Counted from the first letter of the stretch, positions 49,750 through 62,429 are shown. The stretch is 64,000 nucleotides of DNA from Mangifera indica (GCF_011075055.1 NC_058146.1:6262001-6326000), one strand, 5' to 3'. Notes: generated by a model not told the origin, from the letters alone. Made by a program: numbers and translations.

Positions 49750-51064
49750 ATGAGAGCAGACGGCTGCACGGTGCAACAAGGCCTGACAGCTGAGGCTGCG
49801 AGTGTCGTAAAACAAGCGGTAATGCTGGCGAGACGCCGAGGCCACGTCCAAGTTACCCCGCTTCATGTAGCAAACACCATGCTTTCTGCTTCGACTGGAC
49901 TTCTCAGAACTGCTTGCCTTCAATCTCACTCTCATCCACTTCAATGCAAAGCCCTAGAGCTCTGCTTCAACGTTGCGCTTAATCGCCTCCCCTCCTCGAC
50001 GTCCACCCCCATGTTGGGAGCTCACTCTCAATACCCCACCATCTCTAACGCTTTGGTTGCCGTCTTTAAGAGAGCGCAGGCTCATCAAAGGCGCGGCTCG
50101 GTTGAGAACCAGCAGCAACCACTTTTAGCTGTAAAGATACCGTTAGAACAACTTATTATCTCTATTTTAGATGATCCGAGTGTGAGTAGAGTCATGAGGG
50201 AAGCCGGTTTCTCTAGTACTCAAGTAAAAACCAATGTTGAACAAGCTGTATCGTTAGAAATATGTTCTCAAAATAGTCCTGTAAGTAGTAATAACAAGTC
50301 TAAGGAAAGTAATGTGTTGGCCCTCTCTCCTCAGTTTGCTCCTCCTGCAGCTCAAATTGGAACAAAAGTTATGACTAAACCCAAGGTGATAGATTCAATT
50401 AGGAATGAGGACGTGATGTATGTTATAGAGAATTTGATGAACAAAAGAAGAAGAAATTTTGTGATTGTGGGAGAGTGTCTTGCTAGTGTCGAGGGTGTTT
50501 ATAGAGGAGTGATGGAGAAAGTTGATAAAGGAGATGTTCCCGAGGCTTTCAGAGATGTGAAATTTATACCGCTTTCTCTTTCTTCTTTTAGGCATCAAAA
50601 TAGAGTAGAAGTTGAAAAAAAAGTTGAAGAAATCAAGAGCCTAGTCAGGAGCTATATTGGGAGAGGAGTTGTTTTGAATTTGGGAGATCTTGAATGGGTT
50701 GATTATAAGGCTAGTGCAAGTGAACAAGGAAGTGGGCATTATTGTTCTTTAAAGCACATAATTATGGAAATTGGGAAATTGGTTTGTGGAATTGGACAGA
50801 ATGGAAAGTTTTGGCTTATGGGGACTGCCACTTTCCAAACTTACATGAGATGGAAATCCAGCCATCCATCTCTTGAAACTGTCTGGGGTCTTCATCCTTT
50901 AACAATTCCTGCAGGAAGTTTACGCTTGAGTCTCATCACTGACAGGTACAAAAAACCAAACAATTTTTGTAAAAGTTTCTATATGTTACACTCTAAATGT
51001 AGAGTATTCTCTTTCTGAATTTTTTTTTTCTTTTTGCTTTTTATAAACTAACAATATCTCTGTG

Positions 51065-51144
<80 letters not shown>

Positions 51145-52711
51145 CAAATCCTTTCCTTGAAAGGAGAGAAAGATTAATTTCCCATAATCATTTTAATTAA
51201 TTTCATCTTTTTTTTTTTTTTTTGGTTTTCTATACAGTGATGTGCAAAGTCAGTCCTCAAGTAACAGAACTGAAAGTGGAGATCAAGAGAAGAAACTCAC
51301 TTGCTGTGCAGATTGTTCGGCAAAATTTGAGATTGAAGCTCGAGGTTTACAAAGCAGCAATGGCAATATTGAGTCTACAACTGCAAGCCTTCCTGCATGG
51401 CTTCAACAATACAAGGATGATAACAAAACACTTAGCAATAATAACAATGATAAGGTAATTATAATCATATATATTCTTCTTTCATCATTATATAAGGTCT
51501 AAATAATATATAAAAGTTAAACTAAACTTTTTTCTTGATATTTTGTTTTTCTTTTATAATTAGGACTCTTCTGCAGTGAGAGACCTTTGTAAAAAGTGGA
51601 ACTCAATTTGCAATTCAATTCACAAAAAACCTTACTTTTCTGAAAGCACAACCCTCGCTATCTCTTCTGTTTCACATTCTTCATCTAGTTCTGGCTTCTC
51701 ATATGAAAACCACCAATTCCCTAATTCTCATTGGACTCGCCATGATTGGAGTACTACTGTTGTTGAACCCACGGACTCGTGGAGGGAACACCATCTCTGG
51801 TTTTCTGAAACTTTTAACAAAAGTACACCTGAACCCCGTTTTCGAATGTACATTCCAGAGCTTCATCAGGATTTCAAACAGACCCTTTCTTCCAACCCTA
51901 ATTCCACTCCAAACTCGGCATGTTTAAGCGATGTAATGGGGAATATGTGCAGAATTTCAAGGAGTTAAACGCCGAAAACGTAACAACTCTATGCAATGCA
52001 TTGGAGAAGAAGGTGCCGCAGCAAAAGGATATAATTCCTGAAATTGTGACAACAGTCTTGAAATGCAGGTCCGGTATGTTAAAAAGAAGAGGAAATTTTA
52101 GAGATCAAAGTGAGATCAAAGAAGAAACTTGGCTGCTCTTTCAAGGTGTTAATATGGAAGCAAAAGAGAAGATCGCTAAAGAACTAGCTCGGCTTGTTTT
52201 CGGCTCCCAGTTAAACTTCGTTTTGATTGCCTTGAGTAGTTTCTCTTCTACCAAAGCCGACTCCACTGAAGATAGTAGAAATAAAAGGTCAAGAGATGAG
52301 CAAAGTTGCAGCTACATCGAGAGATTCGCCCAAGCAGTGTTATTTAATCCGCATCGAGTCTTCTTCATTGAGGATGTTGAACAGGCGGATTATTGTTCTA
52401 AAAAGGGATTCAAAAGGGCGATTGAAAGAGGAAGAATAAAGAATTCTAATGGTGATGAAGTTGGCCTTAGTGATGCCATTATCATACTAAGCTGCGAAAG
52501 TTTCAGTTCGAGATCAAGAGCGTGTTCTCCTCCCGTGAGGCAAAAATCAGACAGCTCTGATGAAGACAAAGGCACTACGCCAGAGGAGACAAGCCCTTCT
52601 GTGTCGTTGGATTTGAACATTTGCATTGAAGAAGATAGCACTGTGGATCAGTCAATTGACGATATTGGACTTCTTGAATCCGCGGATAAACGGATTATTT
52701 TCAAATTGTAA
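49750..52711 (+). CDS. SMXL3: SMXL3-like protein (SMAX1-LIKE, Clp-N domain), one frame break
   Basis: Nuclear ClpB-like repressor-type protein; SMXL3/4/5 act in phloem formation, outside strigolactone/karrikin control. Exons 49750-50945, 51238-51454 and 51564-52711, GT-AG. Residues 1-165 are the double Clp-N domain (MRADGCTVQQGLTAEAASVV; LARRRGHVQVTPLHVANTML; QQQPLLAVKIPLEQLIISIL). Mid part: NFVIVGE, the zinc-like CCADCSAKFEIEA in exon 2, and WNSICNSIH. C-terminal ATPase-like part: FQGVNMEAKEKIAKELARLV. The EAR motif SLDLNI lies at about 52604-52621. The RGKT degron of SMXL6-8 is absent, as expected for SMXL3-5. In exon 3 the frame breaks at GGGG (51937-51940): unshifted it stops at 51966-51968, while the conserved continuation (EYVQNFKELNAENV) is one base out. 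Read through, about 853 aa, the normal size. Either one G was lost in sequencing or the allele is truncated before the EAR motif. Confidence 0.92.
51061..51141. repeat. (TG)n(TA)n microsatellite in SMXL3 intron 1
   Basis: Four TG units followed by about 70 bp of pure TA repeats, inside the 292-bp intron and about 95 bp before the acceptor. Confidence 0.95.
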
Positions 52712-54639
52712 TTAGTAGTTGTTTACATTTATTCACTTTAGGCTTTTAGATTCTCAGGCATTTCGATCAAGGCCTTCAGTTTAAGGAAGAAATTTCCCCT
52801 CTTTGTATCTAGTCTTATTCTCTTTTATTTAAGAAAGCAAGATCTATAAAAATCAAATTTCAACATCATGGACCAACTCTATAATAAATTATGATTTTTA
52901 TTAAATGGAAAAAGTTAGGCAAAAATCATGTCTCGTATGACTATTTTTATTTGTATTTTTTTAGATAAAAGTTTGAGAAATTCTTGATCCATGAAGTAAT
53001 ATTACAAGATTAATGAAAAAAATTGTAATAAATTGTTTTTAAATAAAACTATGTGTAAATATTTTTATTATTTAATCACATAATAACATATAATCTATAT
53101 GTTTGATTGTACACTAAATACAATATATAACATTATTTGTTTTTTCCTAGTCATAATACTTCCTCCCCCATCACCATGCATGTAATAATTAGCAATTTTA
53201 GAATACCTTTTCTACTAAATCTTCCTCGGCTTTTCTGAGTGGGATACGAATTTTCTTTGTTGTGTTCCTTTGAATGAATCGGTCATGGCCTCAACAAGAA
53301 ATTAAAATACTGTAAGAACAAATTGTTGGGAAGCAAGCAATTATGCTAGCAAGACCAAAATCAAATTCTCCCATTCTTGATTAAACTATGTGACAGCAAA
53401 AACCTCTTCTTTTTTTATGGTATTCTAAAATTTGTTTGTTATTTATCAATTACTTTGTTATGTTGAACCTTATTTGACCCTAATTCATGAATATATTGGG
53501 TCGGATAGTTTATATAAAATAAATTTAAGTTTTTTTACATAGATAGGGATTGAAAAGTCCAACACAAATTTGATAATGGAGAAACAAATGAGATGCTTCC
53601 AAGTAGAATATCTTTTAAGCTGAACTGCAAAGGAATCATTTCTAATTCCCTTGAATAAAAGTAAAGAAGTTCAGAGTTCTTGAGAAAAGCTAGTTTTCTC
53701 CTTCCATGAGATTAGGCTATCTAGAATATATACATAATCAGAATATAATAACCTAAGCTAATTAGTTCATAGAGGCATTCTTTAATTAGGGCGACATTAA
53801 TTTGATCAAGATTATATTAATAATTTTATAACTTTAATCCAATTATTTAATATATAATCCAAAAGTTCTAACGAAATAATTATTCTTAGTTTAAATTCTC
53901 TAATTTGTACATTCTACTATGTGATACGATTAAATTTTAACATTCGATGCCCTAGAGCTTAGATTTGAACTAAATTTTAATTTTACCATACATTCATTCA
54001 CATGGGGAAAAGCATATTTCCCATCAAGCATCTTCATGCTCTCGATTTAAATCTTAACGTTAGGACTTCGAATATAAGTGCTGCTATTTCAACTTTATAT
54101 ATATTCTACTTGGTCTTCTGCACGTTGCAGGCAGATAAAGCGATTGCTGCTTTGAACACATTTTATTTATGCATATATCCCGTTTTCCAGCTGTTGGAAT
54201 CCCAATTTGCTGTCATTCATGTGTTTGTAATTTATAACAGCCAAAATAACTAAATTGTTCCATTACAATTAATATATTTCCAAATTTTATTGAAATTTCA
54301 AAAGGTATGCAAGAGTAAGGCTAAGTTCTGAATTACTCAGCTTCTGTTTGAAGTCAAGGGTGCGTCATGGTCTCATAGAGATTGATTGTAGAATAGCACT
54401 TAACAATTTGTGTACATCAGTAATTTAGCATATTTGACATTTTTTTCCTACAGTATTAATAATATATTCAAGAAAGGAGAAGAATTATTTTAATTAAGCC
54501 ACATTTATGCAAGAATATTGAAAATGAAATTGCATCCAATATCCTATGTTGGATCGGGAAGTTTTCTTTTGAAAAAAAAAAAAAAAAGGTTCCTCAATAT
54601 GGATCAGTCAAGATTTGTGATATCTAAAGATCATTGGTC
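52712..54639. other. Intergenic region after SMXL3
   Basis: AT-rich. 53035-53130 contains a half-copy of the palindromic element family (TTTAATCACATAATAACATAT). 54002-54253 and 54518-54700 are open by chance; no domain recognised. No gene seen. Confidence 0.55.
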
Positions 54640-54847
54640 TGTAATGATTAGAAACAATTTTTGCAAGGTTGAGATTGTAACTTGTAATTTGTCTGATTGA
54701 ATAGTGGATTGACTATAGGATATCACCTACCTTAGATGTAAGATTTCATTTACAAAACTCAATCCAAGTAAACTGATGTGCCTTAATTTTTTTTCTCCCA
54801 TATTTTTTGCTATCTCCTTTTTTAGCTTATAAATATGACTTCTAACA
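54640..54847 (+). repeat. 5' LTR of the non-autonomous element
   Basis: Left member of the direct-repeat pair described for 54640-56899; ends CTAACA just before the primer-binding-site-like sequence. Confidence 0.65.
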
Positions 54848-54849
54848 AA

Positions 54850-54862
54850 TTGTATTAGAGCC
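54850..54862 (+). other. Primer-binding-site-like sequence
   Basis: TTGTATTAGAGCC, two changes from TGGTATCAGAGCC, placed 2 bp after the LTR end. Confidence 0.6.
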
Positions 54863-56689
54863 ATTACCAGATTCTTTTCTTGTTTCTTGTTCTTTTTTCT
54901 TTCAATCGTGTTTATAACATCCAAAAAAGTCCTTTCAATTTTGATGTGAACTAATAAACCCTAAGCTTCAAGAAACATTTGGTGATAAGAATAGGTCAAA
55001 CTTGAATAAAAATCAAATGATTTGATGAAAAAGGGATCTTTTATTATATGTGAAAGAAGATGATGCACACATTTCTTGTTTATCAAAAGTGTGCTAAAGC
55101 CCTATGCTGTGAAAATGAGCTTCCAAACAAGATGTATCAAAAGTGTGATAAAACCCTAGGCAGTGATGGTTCTATCAAAATTCTAGTCAATGTGAGATTA
55201 GTACCCAAACCTAAGAGAAATCAAATTTCATTAGGTATGCTATATTTGGTTTCAGTTTCAGTTCTTTACAAGATGGAATCAAAATCGAAACCAAAATCGA
55301 TCAGTTCCATAAAATTGGAATAGAAACCTATCTGTGGTAGGTCAATTTCAGGTAGGAACTGGAATCAAAAGCTGAGTACCTATGGTTTCAATTCCAATTC
55401 AATTTTTTGCTCACCCCTAATACATCATGCACTCAACACGAAGGTGCATTGACCACTTATTTCTGTTTAGTTTATGTATACATAGTAAAGGATAGTGGTA
55501 TTAGTAGTTCTTCATATGATCAGTGAGATGCATCACATATGCCCCCGTGGTATGAGCCATCGTAAGATGACAATCTAGTTAGCAATCATGTAGCTCTATA
55601 TATGTGGTAAAAAAGGGATTGCAATCAGTTTTTCTATGTGACTAGGTTATCATAACTAGTTAACCTAAAGTTTGATTGGTATGGTGCGCAAGACACATAT
55701 ATAGTAGACATTTAGGATGTCGATTATTTTACAAGGGCATCGAATATATCAAGATCAGCTTAGTCTTTAGTCATATGAGATAACATTGCCTATGTAGTTA
55801 GCGCACGAGGGCATCAAGATGAGACAAATGGGCATAAGAGGATGTTGGAAAACAATCGATAGTAACCATAGAGTGAGATAGTAATGGAACACTAGTTTAT
55901 GAGATGTTGTGTGTAAGGTGTCAAGAGGTCATCGACTTACTGAGTGTTTTTCATTTATGCATTCCTTTATATGGTTTTGTAGGTAGAGGAGAGTAGTGAG
56001 ACATGCAAGGAGCAACGGTTTAGCTCAAGAGGTTGCATGAGGCTGATGGGCATTTTTGTCATTTGATATTTGTGAGTTTTATGTATTTTCCTTATGGACA
56101 CTATTTATGTTTATGCATTGGTTTTATATTGATGGATCTTTAAACACTTATGTATTTGGGATTGTTGACCATTAATAATTTATGAGGTTGTTCAATCTAT
56201 GTATGTTAACCTTTTTATAAGCTATATGTGTTTAAGAGTAAATCATGCTTTAAATTCTAATGTAATAAAATAAGAGTTCAAGTTTGACATGTCTCTTTGG
56301 ATCATATTCTATCTAAGGGTATGTATTTGAAGAGAGGTATTATACTATCTTAGACTTATTTAAAATTGGTGAAGTCTAACGTATGTTTGTCTATAGAGGT
56401 TATTCTCTAGGCTAAGGGTTACATTCAAGTTTGAAGACAAGGTTGAGTATGTTGTAGTTATGCGTCTTCATTTGCTACGATAGGATAAAATAATCATTTT
56501 TGTTGGCAATATATCTTGTAAATATATAAACCTTTGTAAAGTTAGAAGAATTTGAGATTATTTTTTTTTAAAAGGTTTTTTTCTCTATTCTTTGTCCTTT
56601 ATTTAGATCCTTTTTCAATTCCTCTTTTGTTCTTTTTAATCTCTCTTTGTTGTGAGCAATTGTATATTTCTTTGTAAAGATAAGTAATC

Positions 56690-56899
56690 TGTAATGATCT
56701 GTAACATTTGTTAAAATGTTGAGATTATAACTTGTAATCTGTTTGATTGAATAGTTAATTAACTAGAGAATATTTTCTGCCTTGGATGTAAGATTTTGTA
56801 TATGAAATAAGAACCAAGTAAACTGTTGTGTCTTCATGATTCTTTTTCTTACATGTTTTCGTTATCTCTTTTTGTAGCTTATAGATCTAACTTCTAACA
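56690..56899 (+). repeat. 3' LTR of the non-autonomous element
   Basis: Right member of the pair; same word order as 54640-54847 with scattered substitutions and small indels. Confidence 0.65.
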
Positions 56900-57203
56900 A
56901 CCTGTTTTATTAATTGTTCAATCATCTTTGGTCATTGTTTTAGCATCATTGAAGAACCTCTAGAAAATTTGGGAGTGCTAGAAATGTTGTGTTTGTTGCA
57001 TAAAGTTTGGTGCTTAGAAGGATAGCATGATAGGTGACTTTGAGATGGATTCAAATTCAAGAATGAGTCTTTTTCTAGTAGAGGAGAATGATGTAGTAAA
57101 TTTGGAATGAGCATTCCGGTTGTGAGATGATACTAAAAAATAAGGCACCTTTGGTCATTCCAAAAGCATCAAAAGTCAAAAAGGCTATTCTTTTAAATAA
57201 ACA

Positions 57204-57823
57204 GTCATTCCGTCAAGTTTGTAGAGTTTTATACACCATGAAACTTTCCATTTTTATAGTTTAATTTATTTATTCAATCCTTATTAGTTTATTTTTGAAT
57301 CTTGGGTTTTCTATGACTATTTAAAGGATTATTTAGCTTAAAAATAGTACTTTTGGTTATCGATTTTTGAAATTTTTATTTTAGAGCAAAGTAATCATTT
57401 GAGTTATTGCAATCATCCAGTCTCCAAATTTTGATACAATTTAATAGTAGTTTATTGTATCAACATTTCTTGTGATTACTTAGTCATCTTTTGTTATTGT
57501 TTTGGTATCAATTCCAAAGCAACGAAGAAATATAACTAAACAATTAATGAAATGGATGATATGATAAACCACCGTTGAATTATATTAGGATTTACATATT
57601 AGATTATTAAAATAACTGATGATTGACCTTTTATTGCAAAACAACAATTTCAATAATCAATCATCAGTAAGTTAACAAGTTTCTTATTTCATGCTAAAAA
57701 ACACTTTAAATAGTTAAAAAAAAACCCTAGAAACCAAAATAGACAATAAAAGAAAGAACAATTAAAACTCCAAAACTAGAAAGTTTTCTGGTGCCTAAAA
57801 CTCTACAAACTTGATGGAATGAC
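57204..57823. repeat. Fold-back: inverted repeat of about 68 bp around a 480-bp loop
   Basis: Left arm 57204-57272 (GTCATTCCGTCAAGTTTGTA, GAGTTTTATACACC, GAAACTTTCC) is the complement of right arm 57757-57823 (AAAGTTTTCTGGTGCC, AAAACTCTACAAACTTGATG, GAATGAC) with few mismatches. Weaker similarity continues outward to about 57120 and 57920. The loop has no frame. Confidence 0.65.
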
Positions 57824-58375
57824 AATTCATTTGAAGGAACACTCATTCTAAGCTTGGGTGCTCTCAAAATGACCAAAAATACTTTTGGACCGATATTTGA
57901 AATAACCTGTTTTGGTCTCCCATCACATTTGGAAGACCCATGAGAGGAAAAAAAAGTTGAAATTCTTTGAAATATATGAAATTTGAATTTGAGAAGGAAG
58001 CCAAATATAAACTTCATGTCATTTGAATATAAATTTTTAACTCATACATGGATTTGTATTTGTGTTTTTTTTTCTTTTTTACAGTAGTATTTACAACTAA
58101 TTTCTTTTCATATAAGATCATTTACAAGCATCTATGACATACATCATCCATATATATATATTTGGAAGTAAAAAAATAGATGAATATAATGAGAGAAGCA
58201 TTATGCTTTGGATCATGTATGGAAAGGGGTGAACAAAATAACATTAAGGTATGTTCCATAACGTAAGGATTGTGCAAAGGGGAAGCAACTTTTTTGTGCT
58301 TTAGAAAGGACAAAGCAAAATCTGCCCTAAGGAATATCTAACAAGAGCACTACTTTTCATGCATTTTTACTATGG

Positions 58376-58384
58376 ATTTTTTTA
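58376..58384. repeat. Left target-site duplication of the Mutator-like element
   Basis: ATTTTTTTA, identical to 59048-59056. The low complexity of the 9-mer weakens it a little as proof. Confidence 0.7.
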
Positions 58385-59047
58385 GGCCAAAGGACTATTT
58401 CCCACCCAAAGTATGTGCTTTTCTCAAGTTTCTCCCCATTAACTTTGAAAATATCATTTACCTACCCGTGACCGGTTAAAATTAATGGTTTCAAAGGTAA
58501 AATCGTTATTTTGTCTGTATTATTAAAAATAAACTTAAATTAGATTTTATTTTCCCCCCTAAATCCTAAAAACTAACAATTTCCCCCAACTCAAGTTTTA
58601 CAAAATTGCATTTTCTCCCCTAGGGTTTACAATTTTCTGAGTTAGTTTTTTGACGTTGTTTCTTCCTCTTCGGCCTCCTTTTGACGATTGTCCTGGGAAC
58701 TGTCGTCGACGAAGACGAGTCGACGACTATGCCTAGCATAATCGCGGAAGGATGCCGTGTCAGAGAGGAAGAGGAGTTGCCTGGAGGTCACCGGAGAGAA
58801 AGAAATGGCGCCAGAAAACTAACTCTGAAAAATTGAAAATCTTAAGGGGGAAAACGTTGTTTTTTAAAACTTGGGTTGGGGAAAATTGTTAGTTTTTGAA
58901 ATTTTAGAGGGGAAAATGAGATAAAATTTTTAGGGTTAGAGTTCCGTTAAATTTAACAGCCTATGGGTGGGTAAATGGTATTTTTAAAGTTAATGGGAGG
59001 AAACTTGAGAAAAACGCATACTTTGGGTGAGAAATAGTCCTTTGGCC
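58385..59047. mobile_element. Mutator-like non-autonomous element with long terminal inverted repeats
   Basis: 663 bp. The ends are inverted repeats of about 100 bp: left GGCCAAAGGACTATTTCCCA to about 58485, right about 58945 to GAAATAGTCCTTTGGCC, with mismatches. They continue inward with more pairing (TAAATCCTAAAAACTAACAA region against the 58880 region). Perfect 9-bp direct repeats flank it, the length typical of Mutator-superfamily insertions. The middle, 58640-58820, is strikingly GC-richer (TGTCGTCGACGAAGACGAGTC and GGTCACCGGAGAGAAAG words) but has no long frame and no transposase, so it is non-autonomous. Confidence 0.8.
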
Positions 59048-59056
59048 ATTTTTTTA
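59048..59056. repeat. Right target-site duplication of the Mutator-like element
   Basis: ATTTTTTTA, directly after the terminal GGCC; matches 58376-58384. Confidence 0.7.
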
Positions 59057-61860
59057 AAGAATAAGTTTTCCCTTTGATTTTCGTCCAACATTATAAATAA
59101 AAAGTGAAAGTTACACACACACACACACACATATATAATTGATTAATTAGTAACAAAACAAAAAAAATTTACACATTTCAAAACTTAGAGACGTTTCTAC
59201 TTTAAAATCACTTAAAGATTGTTATCTTCACAACTTTAAATTAAAACCCCTTAAGCATAAGTAGAGACTTTGTCGCTTGTGACTTTTAAAAAGATTAGAG
59301 GTTTTTGGAGATGATGCATTATTAGGAAGACAAGGTGGGGTTTTCATGTGTTGCACTCACTGTAATATATTTCTTTCTTTCATTAGTTTCCCTTTCTTTC
59401 TAACTAGCTAAATCCGGCTTAGTAGTATTTCATTCTCTCCTACTTTTTACTTGTCTCTTTTATCTTTTTTCTTATTTATCTCTACCCTAAAGGGAAGAAG
59501 CCTCCAACTTAATTAGACTGCGTTTCCTTCTTTAAGTTTCTTTTGGCTCTTCGTCTTTTCTTCAATTCATTTTACCCCCTCTATTAATCCCTTTGCTAAT
59601 GAGTTGGTTCGTATCTATTAGCTTTTCATACTTACATACATGTGTTTATTGCCTCCTTTAATTTTTTTCTTCTTTTATTTAAGCTTCCACCCTTTGAGAG
59701 ACACCCATTTAATGAAATCCTATATATATAGATATACAGAGCTTAATGAATTAACATGTTTCTCGACCATTATTGTAGTTTAAAGAGAAATTAATATGCA
59801 TCTAGTGTTCCTTCGACATTTTTTATGTTTATCCTAGTTATATAAATTATGCACTTGCATATCAAATACAATATGCTTGCCCAATAAAGCCATAAATTTA
59901 TATAGAGTGAGGACAAGTGACATTTCGATGAATTATTTAAGGTTTCGGATTGATTCTCAGCAATAATAGAAGAAAAAAGCTCTCTATTTTATATTTCTTA
60001 ATAACTTGTAGAACTAGTCAAAGCAATACATTAATGGATCGTAACTCATAAGAATTTAATCTTGAAATTATTCTCTTGGTAGATGGAGCAAATCTTTGTT
60101 CAATTATACTGGTTTTGCGAGATCCGCGGTGATGGTCATGTACTTTTGTGATTATCTGAATGCGCAAATCTTGAAATTATTCTCTTGAAATTAGTATTTA
60201 GCCCTCTCTTTTCCAAGCCTTGTGGCTGGTATTTAGCCCTTCATAGCCGGGTTAAATAACTTTGATCTATGCATCTTTTTGTACATTCAACTTTCTTTCT
60301 ATACAGCAAATTATTATAATTTAATATAAACAGAGAAAAGTTAGCATTTCAGCAGAATGAACATAACTTATTTTAGTCGAAAATTTGACCAACTTTTATC
60401 ATGTTTCATGCCACTAATTAAAGAAACACATGGAGCGCATTAATTTTGAGACTATTGTTTATATAAATTAATGGAATGTCTAATTAACAACCACTCATCT
60501 ATCGTTTCCAAATTTTTCTCTTTTTATGCTAAAAGTGATCACTAAACTTAATTACGTGAGGATCATAATTCATAATCCAAATTAAAGCCGATATTTTTAT
60601 GTGTTTGCTTTCTTTTAGGTACTTATTGGGAGAGAAACTGAGTTGATGACCCAGCAAATAAATGAATTAATTTATCATTAGTGTGATCTGTTTTAATTGA
60701 TTAGTTATATATTTAGAGTTCAAATATTTCTATGAGCTCTATTTCTTTTAAAATTGTATATGATTTTAATATATCTATAATGAGGATAGAATATGTTGAT
60801 GAGAATTTTTGTAACCAACTGATATAAATAATTCAAAGTTTTATGTAAAATAGGTTATTGTAGTGACATTGAGGATCCAAAAATAGACTCTAATATCCAC
60901 ATCGGTAGTACGAAGTAAATACAAAGAAAATGTTGGATATAGAGTGGTTTTTTATGTGGTTTGGTCCTCTACTCAGGAGTCTATGTCTATAGGTTATGAC
61001 ATTAATAACTCTAGAAGAATGCTTCTGCAAAGTGAATATAAAGATTACATGAAAGAATTTTGCAGAAAAACACGAGTTTGGGTTGGAGCTTTAAATGGAA
61101 TTGTTGGATTTTAAAGTCTTATCGCTTAACTTCGGATGAAGTGGATCTTATCCTGTCTATGGTGGAAAAGGGAAGTTTGGTGTCTGACTTTTTTAGTGGA
61201 AGTATATTCCCTTACTACTATGGTGGATAAGAGTATGTGTTTTACATGGACTCATAGAGGTATCTTAGGCCATAATGGATTTCCTAACAAAAATGCAATA
61301 GACAATCTCATATGGGCTTACTCTATTGTAAGAAAAAGGTGCGTTCTTATTCTTCCTCTTCCCCTACTTCAGTTTTGCATCAAAGAACAATGTTTTGAGG
61401 CTGATTGTGGTCTTTGCCCCAAGGGTAACTTGAGTAAAGTGGAGCTACTTGAAGAAGACTTCTGAGAGTTTCTTAGGATTTTCACATGCTAGTAAAGCCT
61501 GAGGTCTCTAGTGACTATGATGTAGATCGATGTAAAAAAGTTATACCTTTGTGGTCACTTGTTTAATTGCATTTCAAAAGCTCTGAATGATTTGTTTGTT
61601 CACATTCATAACTTCTAGGCATGCCTCCTCTTCCTTTTGGAGAAAGATTTGATCCTTATATGGGTAGAGGTTCTAGACCTTAATGAGGAAGCCTACTATT
61701 CATCTTTAGTAGAAATAGTGGGTTATGTGTGTGAACTTATAGTCATTTTCCACTTTCACAAGAGTGTCGTATCTTGTAATTGTAAATTGATACAATTAAT
61801 AAAATCATGATTTTAAGTGTTTCTTCTTGTAACTTCATTTATTGTCACCCTACTTGTAAC
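59057..61860. other. Intergenic region, no recognised gene
   Basis: Contains a CA/AT microsatellite at 59112-59137 and a 20-bp direct repeat (AATCTTGAAATTATTCTCTT) at about 60058 and 60166. 60880-61100 has TCCACATCGGTAGTACGAAG, a word frequent in plant LTRs. The 109-codon frame at 61136-61465 (cysteine- and tryptophan-containing, start MKWILSCLWWKREVW) matches no family I know and has no splice or codon support. Confidence 0.5.
59112..59137. repeat. (AC)n(AT)n microsatellite
   Basis: Nine to ten AC units followed by three AT units. Confidence 0.9.
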
Positions 61861-62429
61861 TCCAAGTACTTTAAAATGTGAGACTTGACTGCCATGAAAA
61901 TTTCAAGCTATATAATAAGTTTGGGGAGATCATGATGTCCCCAGTTTGTTAAGGATGTATTTGCAATGCATTGCATATAGACTTGTTTTCTCTTTGAGAT
62001 AAAAGTTATCTTGCTACTTGTCGTTATCCATGTGGTCATGATGGCAATGAGTTAACTTCAAAATCACAATTGTAAGCTGTAAAACATATTGGAGTTCTAC
62101 ATTCTTCTTTTGAATATCCATCACCTTGACATGATTTCTTAGTTTGTGTGATGGCGATAGGTGATATGAGTTATGGTTATCACACCAAGTTGATAGCTTA
62201 AGTTAGTGTGCCCTCAATTAATGTGAATTATATCCCCTCGGGATGTTCCACATGTATGGTTGGAATATTGTTGGTATAAGTTGTCATTGTGTTGGAGTAG
62301 GTGCTTTAGAAACATATTTGAATATTCAAGTGACAATCTTTATTTATAAGTGTATATGTTTACACATATGTTTAGATAAATGTTCTTAGGTTGGCAAAAC
62401 CATGATAAAGGGATCAATAGACAACTTGA

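Larger units (their letters stand above)
54640..56899 (+). mobile_element. Non-autonomous LTR retrotransposon (small LARD/TRIM-like)
   Basis: Two direct repeats of about 209 bp, 54640-54847 and 56690-56899, both running TGTAATGAT, GTTGAGATTGTAACTTGTAAT, GTCTGATTGAATAGT, CCTTAGATGTAAGATTT, CAAGTAAACTG, TTTTTGCTATCTCCTTTTT-like, to ACTTCTAACA. A primer-binding-site-like TTGTATTAGAGCC lies 2 bp inside the left LTR. The 1.84-kb interior has no gag or pol frame; the only longer frame (55060-55323) matches nothing known. LTRs differ at many positions, so it is old. No purine tract or target duplication was made out with certainty. Confidence 0.7.

Noticed and set aside
55060..55323. 87-codon frame inside the non-autonomous LTR element
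   Set aside because: Low-complexity lysine/serine-rich text with words like KSKPKSISS; no gag or other domain.
61136..61465. 109-codon plus frame
   Set aside because: No recognisable domain, sits in LTR-like sequence, no splice or start context to support it; mentioned only as an open frame.
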